DNA of 64,000 nucleotides from Phragmites australis (Eukaryota; Streptophyta; Magnoliopsida; Poales; Poaceae), in NCBI RefSeq assembly GCF_958298935.1, contig NC_084939.1, positions 21,937,501 to 22,001,500 on the forward strand, read 5' to 3'. The position numbers and the translations under genes are program-made. Shown piece after piece: positions 34,836 through 47,670 of the stretch. The notes below the pieces were generated by a model. It made no database searches, was not told the origin of the DNA, and was given only the letters and a program-made list of their open reading frames with translations. Position 1 is the first letter of the stretch, and each line of letters begins with the position of its first letter.

Positions 34836-37450
34836 TGTAACAGCCCAAGTTTCTAAACTTGAATAAAATTATTTTAAAGAAAATAAATGTGTTAACTAAA
34901 CAAGACCTACGGAGCATGTATACATGTATGTGTACACATGAGTGTGTATGTATGCATATTCATATGAAGAGGAATATTCTTTTTTAATAAATATACATAA
35001 ATAATTATATAAATGCTTGGTTGATTGAATGCTTGCTGTTATATATTTTGCTTGTTTGTAAAGTACATACATACATACATACATACATACATACATACAT
35101 ACATACATACATACATACATACATACTATGGAAAATAGGATAGAAAGGAAAACGAAAAAGGAAAGAAAAAATGAGAAGGCGCCTCGGGCAAGAATCCCCT
35201 CTCAAGCTCAGCTTCTCCCTCCTCTCTACCTCTCTTTCAGCCCATGACCAGCCCATCTCACCCTCACCCCTCTCTTCCTTTCCCTCCCTCTCGGTTGGGC
35301 CGCATCTGGCTGATTAGGCCCAGTCGAGTGTGCGATTGCGTCAGTATGGTCGGAGATGTCTTCCTCCTCTCGTCCTCTCTTTTCTCTACTCTCGTTCGGC
35401 ACACAGATGACAACGAGAGTCCACGTGGTGAAGCTATCGTGCTCGAGCCGGAGTACGCCCTGTGACCGCCAAAACTAGTCCGCCTGACCCTTGAAAATGT
35501 GTGGCCCGCTCCATCTTGTACCAAGCCCAACGCGAAGAGATCAACCTCGAGCCCTAGTTGCCAGCCGACCCAAACCCGCACATGGGACCTTCTAGAAGTT
35601 AGTCTAATGAGTCCATGTGTTGCCCGAGAGGCTTTTGCCCATTTTATCTTCAATGGAGCCCGTTAAAGAAGATCAACTCGGGATTGGAAACATGAAGTCG
35701 CCAGACTTATAAACCCTAGTCGACTGAAATCAGGACTCCCCAAGCGCCCTGGGTATATATAGTAGCCACCAAAGCCCTCTTTGGATCATACTGCCTCTTT
35801 CGCCCAATTCGCTAAAGCGAATTCGTCATCAGAGAGCTCATGCACTTAGCTCTAAAAGGATCCGCCGCCATTCACCGCCGCTAGGCTTCTCAAAACCCTG
35901 ACGAAGTCAACATGTGCTCGAGATGAGATCGCCGTGCTCTCCTCTCTCTGTTCTGCCGCTCATTGTCATGTTCCAGTTTCAGCAAAGTGCCACCATGTTT
36001 GAGCCGCCGCCACCACAAATTGTGCCGGAGCTGAGTGTGATCGCGCTAGGGCTGTTGGATCCATAGCTATCGGTTGAGATTCGATGCTAACATACCAATT
36101 CGATCGGTTAGATGGAGATTGTCATATCTAGATTGGATGGCAAGGTTTAATGCATCTAATGGCACTATCGTCCGATACTGACGCCATAGTTAGTCGAGTC
36201 AACACGTTCGTGTTAGCGTCTATGCACATGTGGCATCGCCACATTAGCCACTCGCACTACGCGGCACGCCCAATTAGCAGATCATTTCTTTTATTTATTT
36301 TAATGCTCTAATGGCATCATATATGTTATATATTACGCAATAAAAGGTTTTTTAGTACAAAAATAATCCTAAAAATTGAAATATATTAGAAAAAGTTTTA
36401 ATAATGTTATTTATTTCTGTTTAATATTTTTATTTAGTTTATAATTCAAATAAATGCTAATTGATTCCAAAAAATCCTAAAAATCGCAAAAAAAAAATCA
36501 TGGATGACTTCCAAAAATTCTAAAATTCCTAATCATGTAATTTTGTCTGTAGTTAATCTTTTTGTCCTATTTTAATCTTTTAGAAGCCATAAGTTGTTAA
36601 ATGTAGCTCTAATTTGGCCCATTTTTTCGCCAAGATGACCCAAAAAAATATGATCTTGTGTGTGATGATAATTGTTATGTGATATTTGGTTTTTTTTTAT
36701 CTTGATGTTTATGTGTTGCCTTTTCGTTTATGTTTGCGAGTAGATACTAACGTTCTAAGGAGCTAGAAGGACATTAGGACCAAGACATCGAAGATCTAAT
36801 TGCGTATAGTGAAGGTAAGTTGTGTTCATAATCATATTTATCACATCTTTAAAATATTTTATTTTACAAACATACATGCTAATAATTTATCGAGAATCTC
36901 AAGCATTAGGTTTTACCCTAGTTTTCTGTTATCATCCTTATCATCATGGTTATGATTTTGATTTTGAAAGGGTAGATAATGCTTAGCCTTACTTTGGGAT
37001 GATGATCATGATAATGGTTCTACAAAATATGATAATGATCCTCTGTAACAATGATAAAAGATGATGATCTAATTTTTTAGCAACATGGTATGAGGATTCT
37101 AGCAGGTGGGTTAAAGAGACTTGTCCAGGATCTACGGTTGGGTTGTCGTAATCTTACTCAAATTTAAGAACTGGTTTGTGGAGTGATCTTTTCTAGTTAA
37201 CAATATAACTACAAGCCAGGTATGGGATGGGCCTAGCCGATTAATTTGCATACTCTCAACATTGTGTGAATCATCCAGTTGTGTGTACTTCCAGGGTTTC
37301 TATTAGCGTAAGAGGGATCTTTTATTGATGAGGTGTAGTCATGCGACGGTAAAATCTTAGTGGGTATGTATGTGCTGAGAGAAGTATTGTAAAGGCTTGG
37401 TAGTGGTCACTCGGTGCACACATCGAATGTGTGTAAGATACTGACAGATA
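34836..37450 (+). mobile_element. Tekay/Del-type gypsy LTR, truncated
   Basis: The start TGTAACAGCCCAAGTTTC is typical of Del/Tekay LTRs. A TATA box (TATATATA, 35754-35761) stands before an untranslated-leader-like, GC-rich stretch. The tail contains a GTAAAGGCTTGGTAGTGGTC segment (about 37387-37407) found near the end of this LTR class. No internal gag-pol adjoins it, and the right end runs into other repeats. I therefore call a solo or truncated LTR, with an uncertain right boundary. Confidence 0.55.
35064..35127. repeat. (TACA)n microsatellite, about 16 units
   Basis: An uninterrupted TACA tetranucleotide run of about 64 bases lies inside the LTR. It generates minus-strand ORFs reading MYVC repeats, which are not genes. 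It is likely length-polymorphic. Confidence 0.97.
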
Positions 37451-37655
37451 GGGATCAAAACGGCTCAAATTTTTCGGCCAATCTAAGTCAGAATTAGAAA
37501 CAGATAGATTTTTCAGAATCAGCATTGGATATTTTGACTCAGAATCTACATCGGATATTTTTTTTGAAATCGGCGTAGTATATTCCGACGGAGTCCGCAT
37601 TGGATATCTCAAGTACTTGAGTTTGGATATTATCCGAAGCCTAGGCACTGATACA
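37450..37655. mobile_element. Fragment of a GGATAT/TCCGAT-rich repeat family
   Basis: It begins TAGGGATCAAAACGGCTC and continues with repeated CGGATATTTT and TTGGATAT phrases. The same phrases (reverse complemented GGTTTTCACCCCTA end, many ATCCGATATCCG words) fill 46126-46860. Both look like members of one non-coding family; this copy is short. Confidence 0.45.
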
Positions 37656-37659
37656 ACAT

Positions 37660-37935
37660 TCTAATGCTCTTAAAATTCAAAATATTAATGAAATAATCAT
37701 GAAACATTCTGAAAAAAATATATGGTGCAGAGGATCCTATAATCTAGCTCTCAAAAAATTTTAACTCCAAAATATGATATGCATAATGAAATTTATCTTT
37801 TTTTCTCATTGTACATATTATATTTTTGTCTGAATTTTTTTAGAGTTAGATCATAGTATCATGTACATCACCAAAAGTTTTCAGAAATTTTCATGATAAT
37901 TTTGATAGCATTTTGAATGAGAGCAAGAGAATGAA
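37660..37935. repeat. Fold-back repeat, family member 1
   Basis: The left arm (about 37660-37750) and right arm (about 37845-37935) are inverted copies. They share the phrases TATAATCTAGCTCT / AGTTAGATCATAGTAT and GGTGCAGAGGATCC / ATGTACATCACC. The same palindrome recurs at 49975-50293. Non-coding. Confidence 0.7.
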
Positions 37936-38869
37936 GTTTTTTTATTTTTAAAATTTTTGCCCTTTGGAAGTGCGATATGTTTACTTTTTTTAAATGAGGT
38001 GCTTCTCTCTCGATCGTTAACTGACATACCAGACGCCGATCAAGGGCAGGGATGTGGTCGTCTACCGGTTCTCGCCCGACCCGACGGTGGCACTGTCCAC
38101 ACTTGCCGCTGCATGTAGTGTGAGGCTAGGCGCCCTAGCCGTCTTCTTCACCTAAGGTGTTAGGCTCGTCACGATGAAGGCCCTTCCTTCTATTTGTGAA
38201 TATAATGCCTTTAGTATTTTATTAGCTTTGTAAGTTTGTGATGAATTAAGTTTAAATATATGTATTAAGTCTAAGTACTATGTGAACTTGTACGAATCAT
38301 AATATGTGAGCTTGTGAAGTTGTGATGAACTAAGTTGCCTTATTTATTATCTAAGTGATAAAGTGTATGTACTATATTATCTCAGCTATTGCGTAGTAAG
38401 TTTTTAATAGGAATATGTTCTTTGCTTTTATCATAATCTTACATACAATTTGAGTGATCTTTTATATTCGTTAAATATTTATCAGTTATATTCTTTTTCC
38501 ATCCATATTCATTCAGTACCGGCTCCGTTGGAGTAGGATGAGTTATTGGCCCCAATGGATGATCGAGGTGTGCCGATTCAGCCCCCAGCGTCTCCCATCT
38601 CGCTGGAACAGGAGGAGCCGAAAGCGCAAACATCCGAGTCGGGACGCCAGTGACCTTCCCTGAGAGGCGGGTCGATTGTTGAATCATCGGAGTCGCCATC
38701 TAATCAGAGGAATATCTCAGCAACAACTCACCCAGCAGAAGGCAGCGGAGTCGGACAGTGCTTCGGGTGTAACTTCATCACCCTCGTGGCCCATCTGTCT
38801 TTTCACCAGTTCGAGGTATGATCCTTATCTGGGTGAACTAGGTTATTTTCAATTAAACACACAACTCTC
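37936..38869. other. Intergenic; possible short exon-like ORF
   Basis: A frame at about 38540-38650 reads APMDDRGVPIQPPASPISL, then stops. It has codon-like composition but no recognised domain, and may be a captured gene scrap. The rest is AT-rich and unassigned. Confidence 0.3.
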
Positions 38870-39220
38870 ATCAAATTACCATCTCTACCCCTAGTAAGAG
38901 AATTGGTGGGAGTTCGTCCACACAAACTCTCTCTCTCTTTTTTTACGAAGACGTCCACACAAACTCTTATTCCTCATCCCACCAAAACTTCCACTCTCAT
39001 GAAATAAACGAGAGAATTTTAAGCCCCTATTCCACACAAATTAGCTTCATTGATCAGCTCACAACAGCATAGATATGAACAAAGTACGGATTTGTGTTAC
39101 TTAAATGATAAAATTCAATGACTCACGTCCGAGAACCCAACGACACATGTATTTTACACCTGTGTAACACACTCACAACATGCACTCGACAGTATATATT
39201 TCATCCAAGATAATAACTTG
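38870..39220. repeat. Duplicated segment, copy A (also at 52790-53100)
   Basis: The block from ATTACCATCTCTACCC to CCAAGATAATAACTTGTATTC matches 52795-53095 over its whole length. Identity is about nine in ten in the last 160 bases. Its last third also resembles 56745-56860, directly downstream of the ALDH3H stop codon. Non-coding. Confidence 0.8.
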
Positions 39221-40016
39221 TATTCTGCAAATCTGGACCCCTTTCCCGTAAAATTCAAGGAACTATGCGAGGATTTAGTCCCGTGTAGGCCACTTTTTTA
39301 TGCATGGGCTCGCGTGTACGTCAGCTTGACACTATGGTTAAGTTTGCCCCTCAGTTTTTATAGGGAAATTTTACCCCCTAGTTGTACAGTAACTTTTAAG
39401 AAAACTCTGTTCCTGGCCCGATGTGGACGTCATGGGCTCCGGGCCGCGGCAACTCACTATATATTGGGTTCCTGAATTTCAGCCCAAGGGAGAAACTAGA
39501 CTGGAAGCCCTTGGTTGTGAACTGGAGCCAGAACCACAATTGACATGGCCCAACAACTTTAATGATTGTTTTAGTAGCAACCAATTTCAATGAATATTTG
39601 ATAGTAATTCATATGGCTTTCGTGTAACAACTTGGAGTGGTTTGTAGCAACTTCAATGAATATTTAATAGTAACTTCGGTGTGTAGAAACTTACGTTAAG
39701 GTGTCAAACTTGAGTGGATATTTGATAATTTATTATGTGCATATTGTAGCAACTTCATTGGTGGCACCTTTAGGTTATCATATCCACTTCAATAAATATA
39801 TGATAGCAATTTGTGTCGTGTCTTTGTTAGTAAGTTTACACGTAACTTGCTAGTGTACATAAATATCTCGTAAACAATTACAATATGGATCTTATTTTAT
39901 TAGACTCGTCCTAAAGTGCAAAACGCAAATGGGGTTGAAAACGGACACCGTTGAAGAGGGATTTCATCATTTGAAATGATCAAAAGGACTAGTATAAATC
40001 ATCACACATGTTTTAG
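39221..40016. repeat. Unassigned flank with degenerate GTAGCAACTTCAATGAATAT repeats
   Basis: Between 39580 and 39860 the phrase AGCAACTTCAATGAATATTT and its variants recur at least five times at irregular spacing (about 39573, 39645, 39706, 39747, 39787). The earlier part (39400-39560) has GGCCCA-rich, promoter-like text that recurs in diverged form at about 40600-40800 and 51940-52050. No gene was recognised. Confidence 0.45.
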
Positions 40017-40553
40017 GTTTTTTAAAAATATTATTATTTTATTGGAAGATTGTAAAAATAATAGCTAAAATCCGATATTTACAGAAATAGGTACTTGTCG
40101 ATACTCCACGTTCTGACATCCTACGTGACAGTGAGTCCGGGGGCCTGTCGACAGGTCATATGTCCCGCAGACGATATTTTAATATAATTTCATAACTTTT
40201 TCATATGATCTCGGATAGAGATGGTCTTTATATGAATTGTGTCTCTCGACGATATATACAACTTTATAGTTGATCACTTTTCCATTTGAATCCGTTTAGA
40301 TATCCAAACAGTGGTTATACATTTTAGATTTGAAACTTTTAGTCACCTCTCTATCTGAGATCATATATAAAAAGTTATCAATTTTTCTTTGAATATTGTT
40401 TGCGGAACATAGAACATGTCAACACATCTATCACGTCTACCACGTAGGATGTCGGCACGTGGAGTGCCAATTAGGGACCTATTTCTGCTAATATTAGACT
40501 TTAACTATTATTTTCATAATTTTCTAATAAAATAATATTATTTCAAAAAAAAC
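40017..40553. mobile_element. Fold-back element, about 537 bp
   Basis: The left arm begins GTTTTTTAAAAATATTATTA and the right arm, reverse complemented, begins GTTTTTTTTGAAATAATATT. The arms stay alignable for about 120 bases, through AGAAATAGGT and CTCCACGT..TGACATCCTACGTG. The interior is non-coding. The flanks share ATGTTTTA, but not directly at the ends, so the target duplication is doubtful. Probably a MULE-type or other fold-back MITE. Confidence 0.75.
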
Positions 40554-41427
40554 TATATGTTTTATCCAAGCCGCCTAATTTACCGCTCTCCTTGGCCCAT
40601 GTGACAACAAAACCTACCCACAACCCACGTGACATCCCTGGCCCATGTGAAACCAATGGGCCAACCAAAGCACAAGAGGTCGCGCGGCCCATAAATTCGG
40701 GCCCAAGATAGAAACTGGACCCAAAGCCATTGGGTACGTATCCAAAACCCAAGTCTGGTCCAAAACTAAGATTGGCATGGCCCAACATCATGGATTGGGC
40801 CAGGCCCGGAATCACCCTACGGTCGGGTCCAAATGTACACGACGGGCGGGCGGTGAATTAAGCAGCTCCGTTTATCCTCTCAAGAAGAAGAAAAAAATAA
40901 ACAGTTCCGTTTAATACCACCTCGTCCGTGAAGGTCGAGAGCACCAGCTGATAAACTATCACCGTGATGCACCAAGCACCACGTGGCAAGCGCGTCCAGC
41001 AACACTGTAATTTAACAGAATTTTTTCTGATTTCACTCTGAGAGCTCTAACAAAACATGTCCAAAGCATTTTTTTTTTCTGTTAGTGAAGGTTGCTGTAC
41101 TCACTGCCCAACACGGATTAAATTCTAGGTTTATTTTTTTCATCTTATCAAGCTTCAGTAGATAATAAGTGAGTGCATATATGTGATAGTGTGAAGTATA
41201 ATATATCTACTGGTGTTTTTTTTTAAAAATCGTGTTCTGGTGCTGGTCGTCCTCTTTGGACGTCATGGCCTCCTCTTGGATGAGAGGCTGCTGCGACTTG
41301 CTGACACGGCGCCACGCTAAGCTAAATATTTGGGCCCAGTAGTTGCAGCCCAAGAGCACCTCTACTGGGTCAGGCTTGGACTCGCCCTACAATTGGGCCT
41401 GACTACTGGTGGATGATTAAGCAGCAT
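40554..41427. other. Intergenic with diverged GGCCCA-rich segments
   Basis: No gene is seen. 40570-40810 and 41240-41400 contain GGCCCA/TGGGCC motifs and phrases similar to 39400-39560 and 51940-52050. This suggests old duplicates of one promoter-like sequence. Minus-strand ORFs here are short and look like composition effects. Confidence 0.4.
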
Positions 41428-41437
41428 CGCATAATAC

Positions 41438-43288
41438 GAGTTTTTTTATTTTTATATTTTTTCAATTAAAAATTTAAATAAATAGATTTCTCGTGAAAAA
41501 AATTTAAAATTAGGTGTTTGCAGCCCCCTGAGAGGGCGGTTAGGTCTGCTAACCATGCCTAGGAGGGCAGGTGGCCTAACCGCCCCCTCCGAGGGCGGCA
41601 AGAGTGCTAACCGCCGTCTTAGGGGGCGGGTAGGGCCTGGGAGGGCGGTTAGCAGCCTAGCTGCCCTCTGAGGGGGCGGTAATGACATTTTTTTTTGCCA
41701 AAAATTACAAATTTGTGTGTTTTTCATCAAAATTTAAAATAAGGAATTTACAAAATTTAGAATTAACAAGATTGAAGAGAAGTGAAAATGGTATAATGAG
41801 GAAGCGAGAATTTGGAGTAGGTTACATAATTGTTGGAGAATAAAAAATCAGTATTTGTGAACAAATTATATATGTGAAGCACTCGCAACATATTACGTAG
41901 GTATGAGGTTGCAAACGGCGACAAATATAATATTAAATATACAGTGAAAAATATTACATGAAATTGTAACAACGACGACACGACGAGGAAAAGAAGGTGA
42001 TATATACGGTTCGCACTAAGACCTGCTTATTAGTGCACCGCTCCTAATCATAACATGCCTTAGAGAGTGGAAGTATGTCCGGTTACATTAGATACTCTCT
42101 ACTGAGTGCATCTAGGTATTTTTCCTTTCGGAGGGCATAGGGACTTGCTGCCTTAGCAGGGCTCTCTCTCGCTTCCTTGTCCTCTCAGCCTCCCGAGCCT
42201 GAGCCACAGTATAGTCGTGCGCCTCCTTCCTCATGCGCTCTTATTCCTCTCGCTTTAGGCGAAGTTCCTCTTACTGTTGCTTGTACTCCCGACATGCGTA
42301 AGCTTCCATTCTCCACCTCATGTTCATGTCGACCCGTTGCTTCTGTTCCTCATTTTGCTCATTGTCGAGCTATTGAATAAAATTACAGAGCGGTGGAGGG
42401 GACTGAATAAATAGAACAAGATGAGCGGTTAGTAAAACAGGGTGCGAAATCGGCAAAGATGTGACTGATATTTGGTGGTATACCAGTGGATACTCATATG
42501 TTCCATGTTGAGGCTTTTTATATTCATAGTTGGTACACATGAAGAAGCACAGCTCATAGGTGTATGAGATATCATGCGACTCGCGGAGCCTGCAACGGTC
42601 ACCATAAAAGCACATTAGTGGTTCGATACCTTAAGGGATAAAAATCCCCCAATATTTTTTTTGGGTTTGGTAGAGCTGAGAAAGACATTGCACTTGAGAG
42701 ATCTAAGAAATGAGTAGTGCATCAACGTATAGAGGTTCGACTATTTATGGTAGGGGAAGGCAGGAGCATTGGATTCGCTCTTTAAGAAATGAGTGAGTAG
42801 AAGGACTCAGAGGGTGGCAGGAGCATTGGATTCCATCTTGAAGAATTAGAAAGTTGTGTTATTGATGATGGACAGAGATTCCATATTTATTGGTACCTGT
42901 GTTGTCATTTATTATGTGGTATCTAATGTTGTGTCCTTCCTCTTCAGAGTTTTTTCTTTTTTCGAATAAAATATAAATTTTATCTATTTTTAGGGTCTTT
43001 TATAGAGGAGGGAGCAAGAGTGAAGGCCGGCGGGCGCGGGCAGGCAGCCCCTTTACCGTCCTTGAGAGGGCGGCAATGAGCTGTACCCGCCCTCTCAGGG
43101 GGCGGTAAGGTGCGGGCTCGGACGGACACCCCCTTGTTGCCCTCTGAGGGGGCGGTTAAGCCAACCGCCCCCTCTCAGGGAGCTGCAGTCCTCTCAAGGG
43201 CTGCAGACGGCTAGTTTTGTAATTTTTTCACAAGTAATCTATTTATTTAAATTTTTAATGAAAAAATATAATAATAATAAAGAAACTC
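41438..43288. mobile_element. Mutator-like element, complete, 10-bp target duplication
   Basis: The element runs from GAGTTTTTTTATTTTTATAT to a right end that, reverse complemented, begins GAGTTTCTTTATTATTATTA. The long terminal inverted repeats then share TTTTTTCAATTAAAAATT. and TAAATAAATAGATT..T.GTGAAAAAA. CGCATAATAC flanks both sides (41428-41437 and 43289-43298). TIRs of more than 70 bases and a 9-11 bp target duplication are diagnostic of Mutator-like elements. It is 1851 bp, has no transposase, carries a gene-like fragment, and is related to 1-1644. Confidence 0.9.
42125..42615 (-). pseudogene. Gene fragment carried by the MULE (zinc-knuckle-like)
   Basis: On the minus strand 42615 opens with MCFYGDRCRLRESHD then CFFMCTNYEYKKP. 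Its Cys spacing resembles the small GRF-like zinc fingers of many grass transposon-linked proteins. After a likely intron or gap, the minus strand continues (42370-42125) with a strongly charged segment (NEEQKQRVDMNMRWRMEAY and DYTVAQAREAERTRKRERA) broken by two stops. It fits a decayed captured or passenger gene. The zinc finger class is a guess from Cys spacing. Confidence 0.5.
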
Positions 43289-43298
43289 CGCATAATAC

Positions 43299-43766
43299 CA
43301 TATCGGCCGTGGAGCTCCAGATTCGCCAGCTCATAATTGGTCATCGTACCCATCAGAGCACTGACTCGTTCTCGGTATTGAATCCTTGATATTGCTTTGG
43401 TCTTGTCATACATACATACTAGGTGTCGTCGGCATGCTACATGTGTGCTTGTCTTTTTTTTTCTTTTCCTTTTTGCTTAGCTTTGTTTGTGTTCTGATGG
43501 AAAAATCGCTGTTCTTGGAAGCTCAATCCTTACCTTATGATTAGGTTGAGTTGAATAAACTAAAACTACGAAAATTGTACAGAATGCACAAAATAAGTAT
43601 TGTACCTGCATAAACTTACTTACTAAGGGCAAAACAACCAATTAACAGTCGAGTTGTTTTGAGTTGCTTTGTCTAGCCTTTTCTGTACAAACAAGTAGTA
43701 CTAGTCCTGCTCCAACTGTCTCCGGATGTGTCTGATTGGAACGCGTCCGATCCATTTCTCGATATT
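43299..43766. other. Intergenic, nothing recognised
   Basis: A T-rich run lies near 43452-43480. No gene or paired repeat was seen before the LTR start at 43767. Confidence 0.35.
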
Positions 43767-46125
43767 TGTAACATCCTGAGAAATAACACGAAATAAAAAA
43801 GAATAAGAAGTGAATAGTAAACATTGAATGATGAACACTGAAAACAAAATTCCACACGTCGCTGAGCCGTTGGTCACCCTTCTCATTGCATGAATCCTGT
43901 CGCCACTGTGCTGTGATTCCCGCCTGCGCGAATCTTGCCGCGCATTGGAGCCACCATCACCGCCATCACCTCCCCATCACCCACGCACGCATATAAATAG
44001 GGCCAATGCCCTAGCTCGTTGTCATTTAGCTCGCCTCCACCACCACTGAACCTAGCCGTCACTGCCAAAATCCGTGCCGATCCGAGCTGTCACAACCTCC
44101 TATCGTGCCTACGGGCTGCCATCAAATCCACCCCTTAGTTGCTAGGGATAGTTAATGCATATCAAACTTGCCCCTCGAATACACTACCCCAAGCCGTCGT
44201 CGCGCTACCACCACATGATGCCTCCTCTCACAAGATCCATGTCAACCGAGGTGAGCCCGCCTCCTTTTTCCTCTTCCCCACCCTGGCTGCCACCTTGCCG
44301 TCGCCTCCAAACCCTAGTCACCATCGTCGTTGCGTATGTGCTCGCACGTGTGTGCGAGAGAGAGGCAGATGAGGGTAAGTGTGAGAGAGAAGAAAGGTAG
44401 AGATAAAAGAGAGTGGGAGTGGGTCGGCCTTGCCAAGGCCCAAGTAGCCGGTCGGCTGAAGAAAGGAAAGAAGAAAAAGAAAAGAAATGAGTGGGCTAGC
44501 CCGTGGAGAAAGAAAAAGAGAAAGAGTTTGGTTCCGGCCCACATGCACAGTAACTTTTTGTAATTTCCATAGTTAATTTTAGAAATAATTCAATTAGAAT
44601 TTATGTTAATATTAATTAGACAACAATTAGTGCCCATCTATACGGTACTTAGAGGATTTTATAGAGTAATTATTGATGCTTAACTAGAAATTCGGTTAAA
44701 TAAACATGATGTTTAGTAGACAATTTAACAACCTATGTATAGCTAGTATATACGTATATGTGTACATACACACATCTGTATATATATATGAGCGTATATC
44801 TTGGTATGCCATTCGTCTATCCGAATATACATACACGTAGGTCTACACCTACTATGATTTGGCTATGAGAGCAAGCTTAGTGTATATTTTATAAGAGTTA
44901 CTTCGTGTAGATAATAATTGAAAGCAATTTCATTTGGATGAATAGAAACCCAATTACGAAATTAATAGGTTGATGCCTAGAATCTAGTAAACTTCTAGAT
45001 AAGTACAAATTAAGGAAAAAGACACACATGCACTCAGAGACTCATCGGAAACCCTAGAAGCCACCAGTTAATTAGTATAACTCATCTAGCTATCATTTAA
45101 CCTAAATTTTCTCTTCAAGAATTAGATAATATTGTAAGTAATTTCTTAATCTAGTTTCAGCTAAAAGTCAAACCCTAAACTTTGGACTTCAGATTTACAT
45201 AGTAGAGATTATCGAAGAAGACTTACTTGTTAGAACCCATGTGGCACCTAACCAGAAAGCCAAAGCCATGCACGCCTAACTAAAATCCGCTATAACAGAT
45301 GAACAAAAACCGAAATTGAAACCTGCTTAAAAACCTCAAAGTTGTCCGTTGTTTGATTTCATTGCTTGATTGTTTATTGGGTGTGCATTGCTTTTGCAAT
45401 AATAGAGTCCAGAACCATTGATGAGCCGATCGAGGACCAGGGCCCAAGATTCGAAAGTGCGGATCAAGGCAAGTCATCACATTGGTCATATTGCACATGT
45501 TTGCAAAAGTTATTTTGTTTTAAAATATGAACTTGCATGCTTTACTATTATGCTAACTGTCTAAGTAGAATTGAATAATTACGTATCGTTGTGATGATTG
45601 CAAGTACAACCCTTTCTTGTTAAGTTGGAATAATCTTACCTTGTCACCCTAGTATGAGTCATGAGGTCATTTGGATTTGACCTTCGTCAGAGTTATTCTT
45701 AATCTTGCTTAGAGTCTACGACACACACACATGAGTTGTACTATTTCTCACCTAAAGAAATTGCAAGCTGAGAGCTATTGAGTAGATGGCTTGTGCGTGC
45801 GTTTTTGCAAAAGTGTGTGTGGGTATGGGATGAAAGGGCTTAGGGCTGAGTACGGACTGGGATAGATGGTAAGAGGGTGGAGTGGTGCTGCGGGACTAGA
45901 GATGAGTTTGTGAAAGTTCCTCTATGGTCGATTAAGGACTTAACCCTAAGACCAACCTAATGGGCTTACACAGTGCAACTATCGGTGCTTGTTATGGGCA
46001 AGCTCTGGCCAATTAATTAGCAAAGTGCCAGCGCCAACTTCTCTTGGTGGAGTGGTGGAGGACTTGAGGTGGACTAGTGGGGGTAGCTCCGTAAAGTCCA
46101 CAGAGGGTCGTTGGTCTAGGGTAGG

Positions 46126-46860
46126 GTAATTGGATTGGATACGGATGGATATCGCCGATCCTATATCATATCTCACATTTCTACATCAAAATTTGAGCTA
46201 GACATAGATGGTGTCAGATACAGATACAGATGCAGATGCGGATAGTCTCGGTCACGAATACGGATCGAATATATGATGAGTCGGATGAAGATAAGATCGT
46301 TCACGAATTTTTATTCAGATATTGAGTAAAAGCAACAACCATATATATATTGCATATGTTATGATTGCTAGACCATTTCGTATATCCAAAACTCAACTAC
46401 ATTAGAGGTCCAATAAGAAAATTAGCAATATACTCCTATGGAAAGAGTTATGTTAGAGTAATATTGGAGAAGTTACAAATGCCTAATATGTTGGCTGAAG
46501 CTTCTATTAATTATTTGAACATATTAATAACTTCAAATGAGAAAAATATCCACTAAAAATTTGTTGAACTCGTTGATAGCTGTAATTTTCATATAAAGAT
46601 CGTCTTCATCTGACTCCGTATGAAAAAGTTACTACCTCCGGAAGATAGGATCGGATAGTTGTCGGATAGTCTTCAGATATATCCGAATTTATTCTCGAAT
46701 ATCCGATATCCGACATATACCTGGTTCCATACATCCAAATCCGATATTCGATATAACTATACGAGATTTCTTTTGGATATCCAATATCTAAGATCTGATT
46801 AGCATCTAAAACGGATCGGACGATCGGGTGGTCGGGAAAAATTCAACCGGTTTTCACCCC
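46126..46860. mobile_element. Repeat nested in the Tekay-type LTR
   Basis: The block interrupts LTR text between GGTAGGGTAATTGG and TTTTCACCCCTAG. It is filled with ATCCGATATCCG, GGATATC and ATACGGAT words. It shares its family with 37450-37655. Its ends (TAGGG... and ...CCCTA) suggest short inverted termini, but the target duplication is not clear. Non-coding. Confidence 0.45.
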
Positions 46861-47670
46861 TAGTCTAAGGCGATAGTTATCGATGTCTCGATTAGGTCAT
46901 GATGTAACAGTCGAATAGGCAAAGTCAATGACTCATCTAGAGTGTAAAAAGGGGCCTCCATAGTCGTGCTAGTTCTGCCACCTGGACTAAGTACCACGTA
47001 CTACCATAGGTGAAACCTAGCAGGCTCAAAGTTGGTGCTGGAATGACACTTTTAAAGGCCTTGTCATGACACCCTGGTGCACCCTTCGGATCGAGTGTAC
47101 CACCAGAGGAAAGTTCATGTCCAATAGATAAAATGCACAATCTCTGCAGAGTGAAAATTACATAAATAGACATGCTCATGATCAAGAGCGAGTCACATGA
47201 ACCGTCATGGATATAGACTCGGAGTTAGTACAAATTTTGGGGGAATTGGTGAGAGCCTAGGCAGATGCGCTATCATCGAGCTCACTGGATCGAGTCTGGT
47301 TATGTATGGTGAGGCTGTTGACCCTGCCACATGCTGAAATGAAAGGGTGAGCCCCTTGGTGTGGTTAAATGTATTGGTTGTGGGAGTCATCATGGTGGAT
47401 GACAGCTTGGTCGTATGAAAGTAAACTCCCATATGATTAGTATATGATGCTAGTTGTATACATGCTAAGTCATAGGTTTTGATAATCTACATTATTAGTA
47501 TTATAACTTTGACTTTATGAGTCAAAAGAACCTTAGCCTTCAATTGTTGGAGCCGTGCATACTATTATCTGCATTTATATTGTGATGACTTGTTGAATAC
47601 CGTGGGTAGTAGTCATACTTGCATAATGCAAATAAACAAACAGAAGAGAATGATCCCTAAGCTCACCAAG

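Noticed and set aside
35005..35256. Minus-strand ORFs with MYVC repeats
   Set aside because: They translate the (TACA)n microsatellite.
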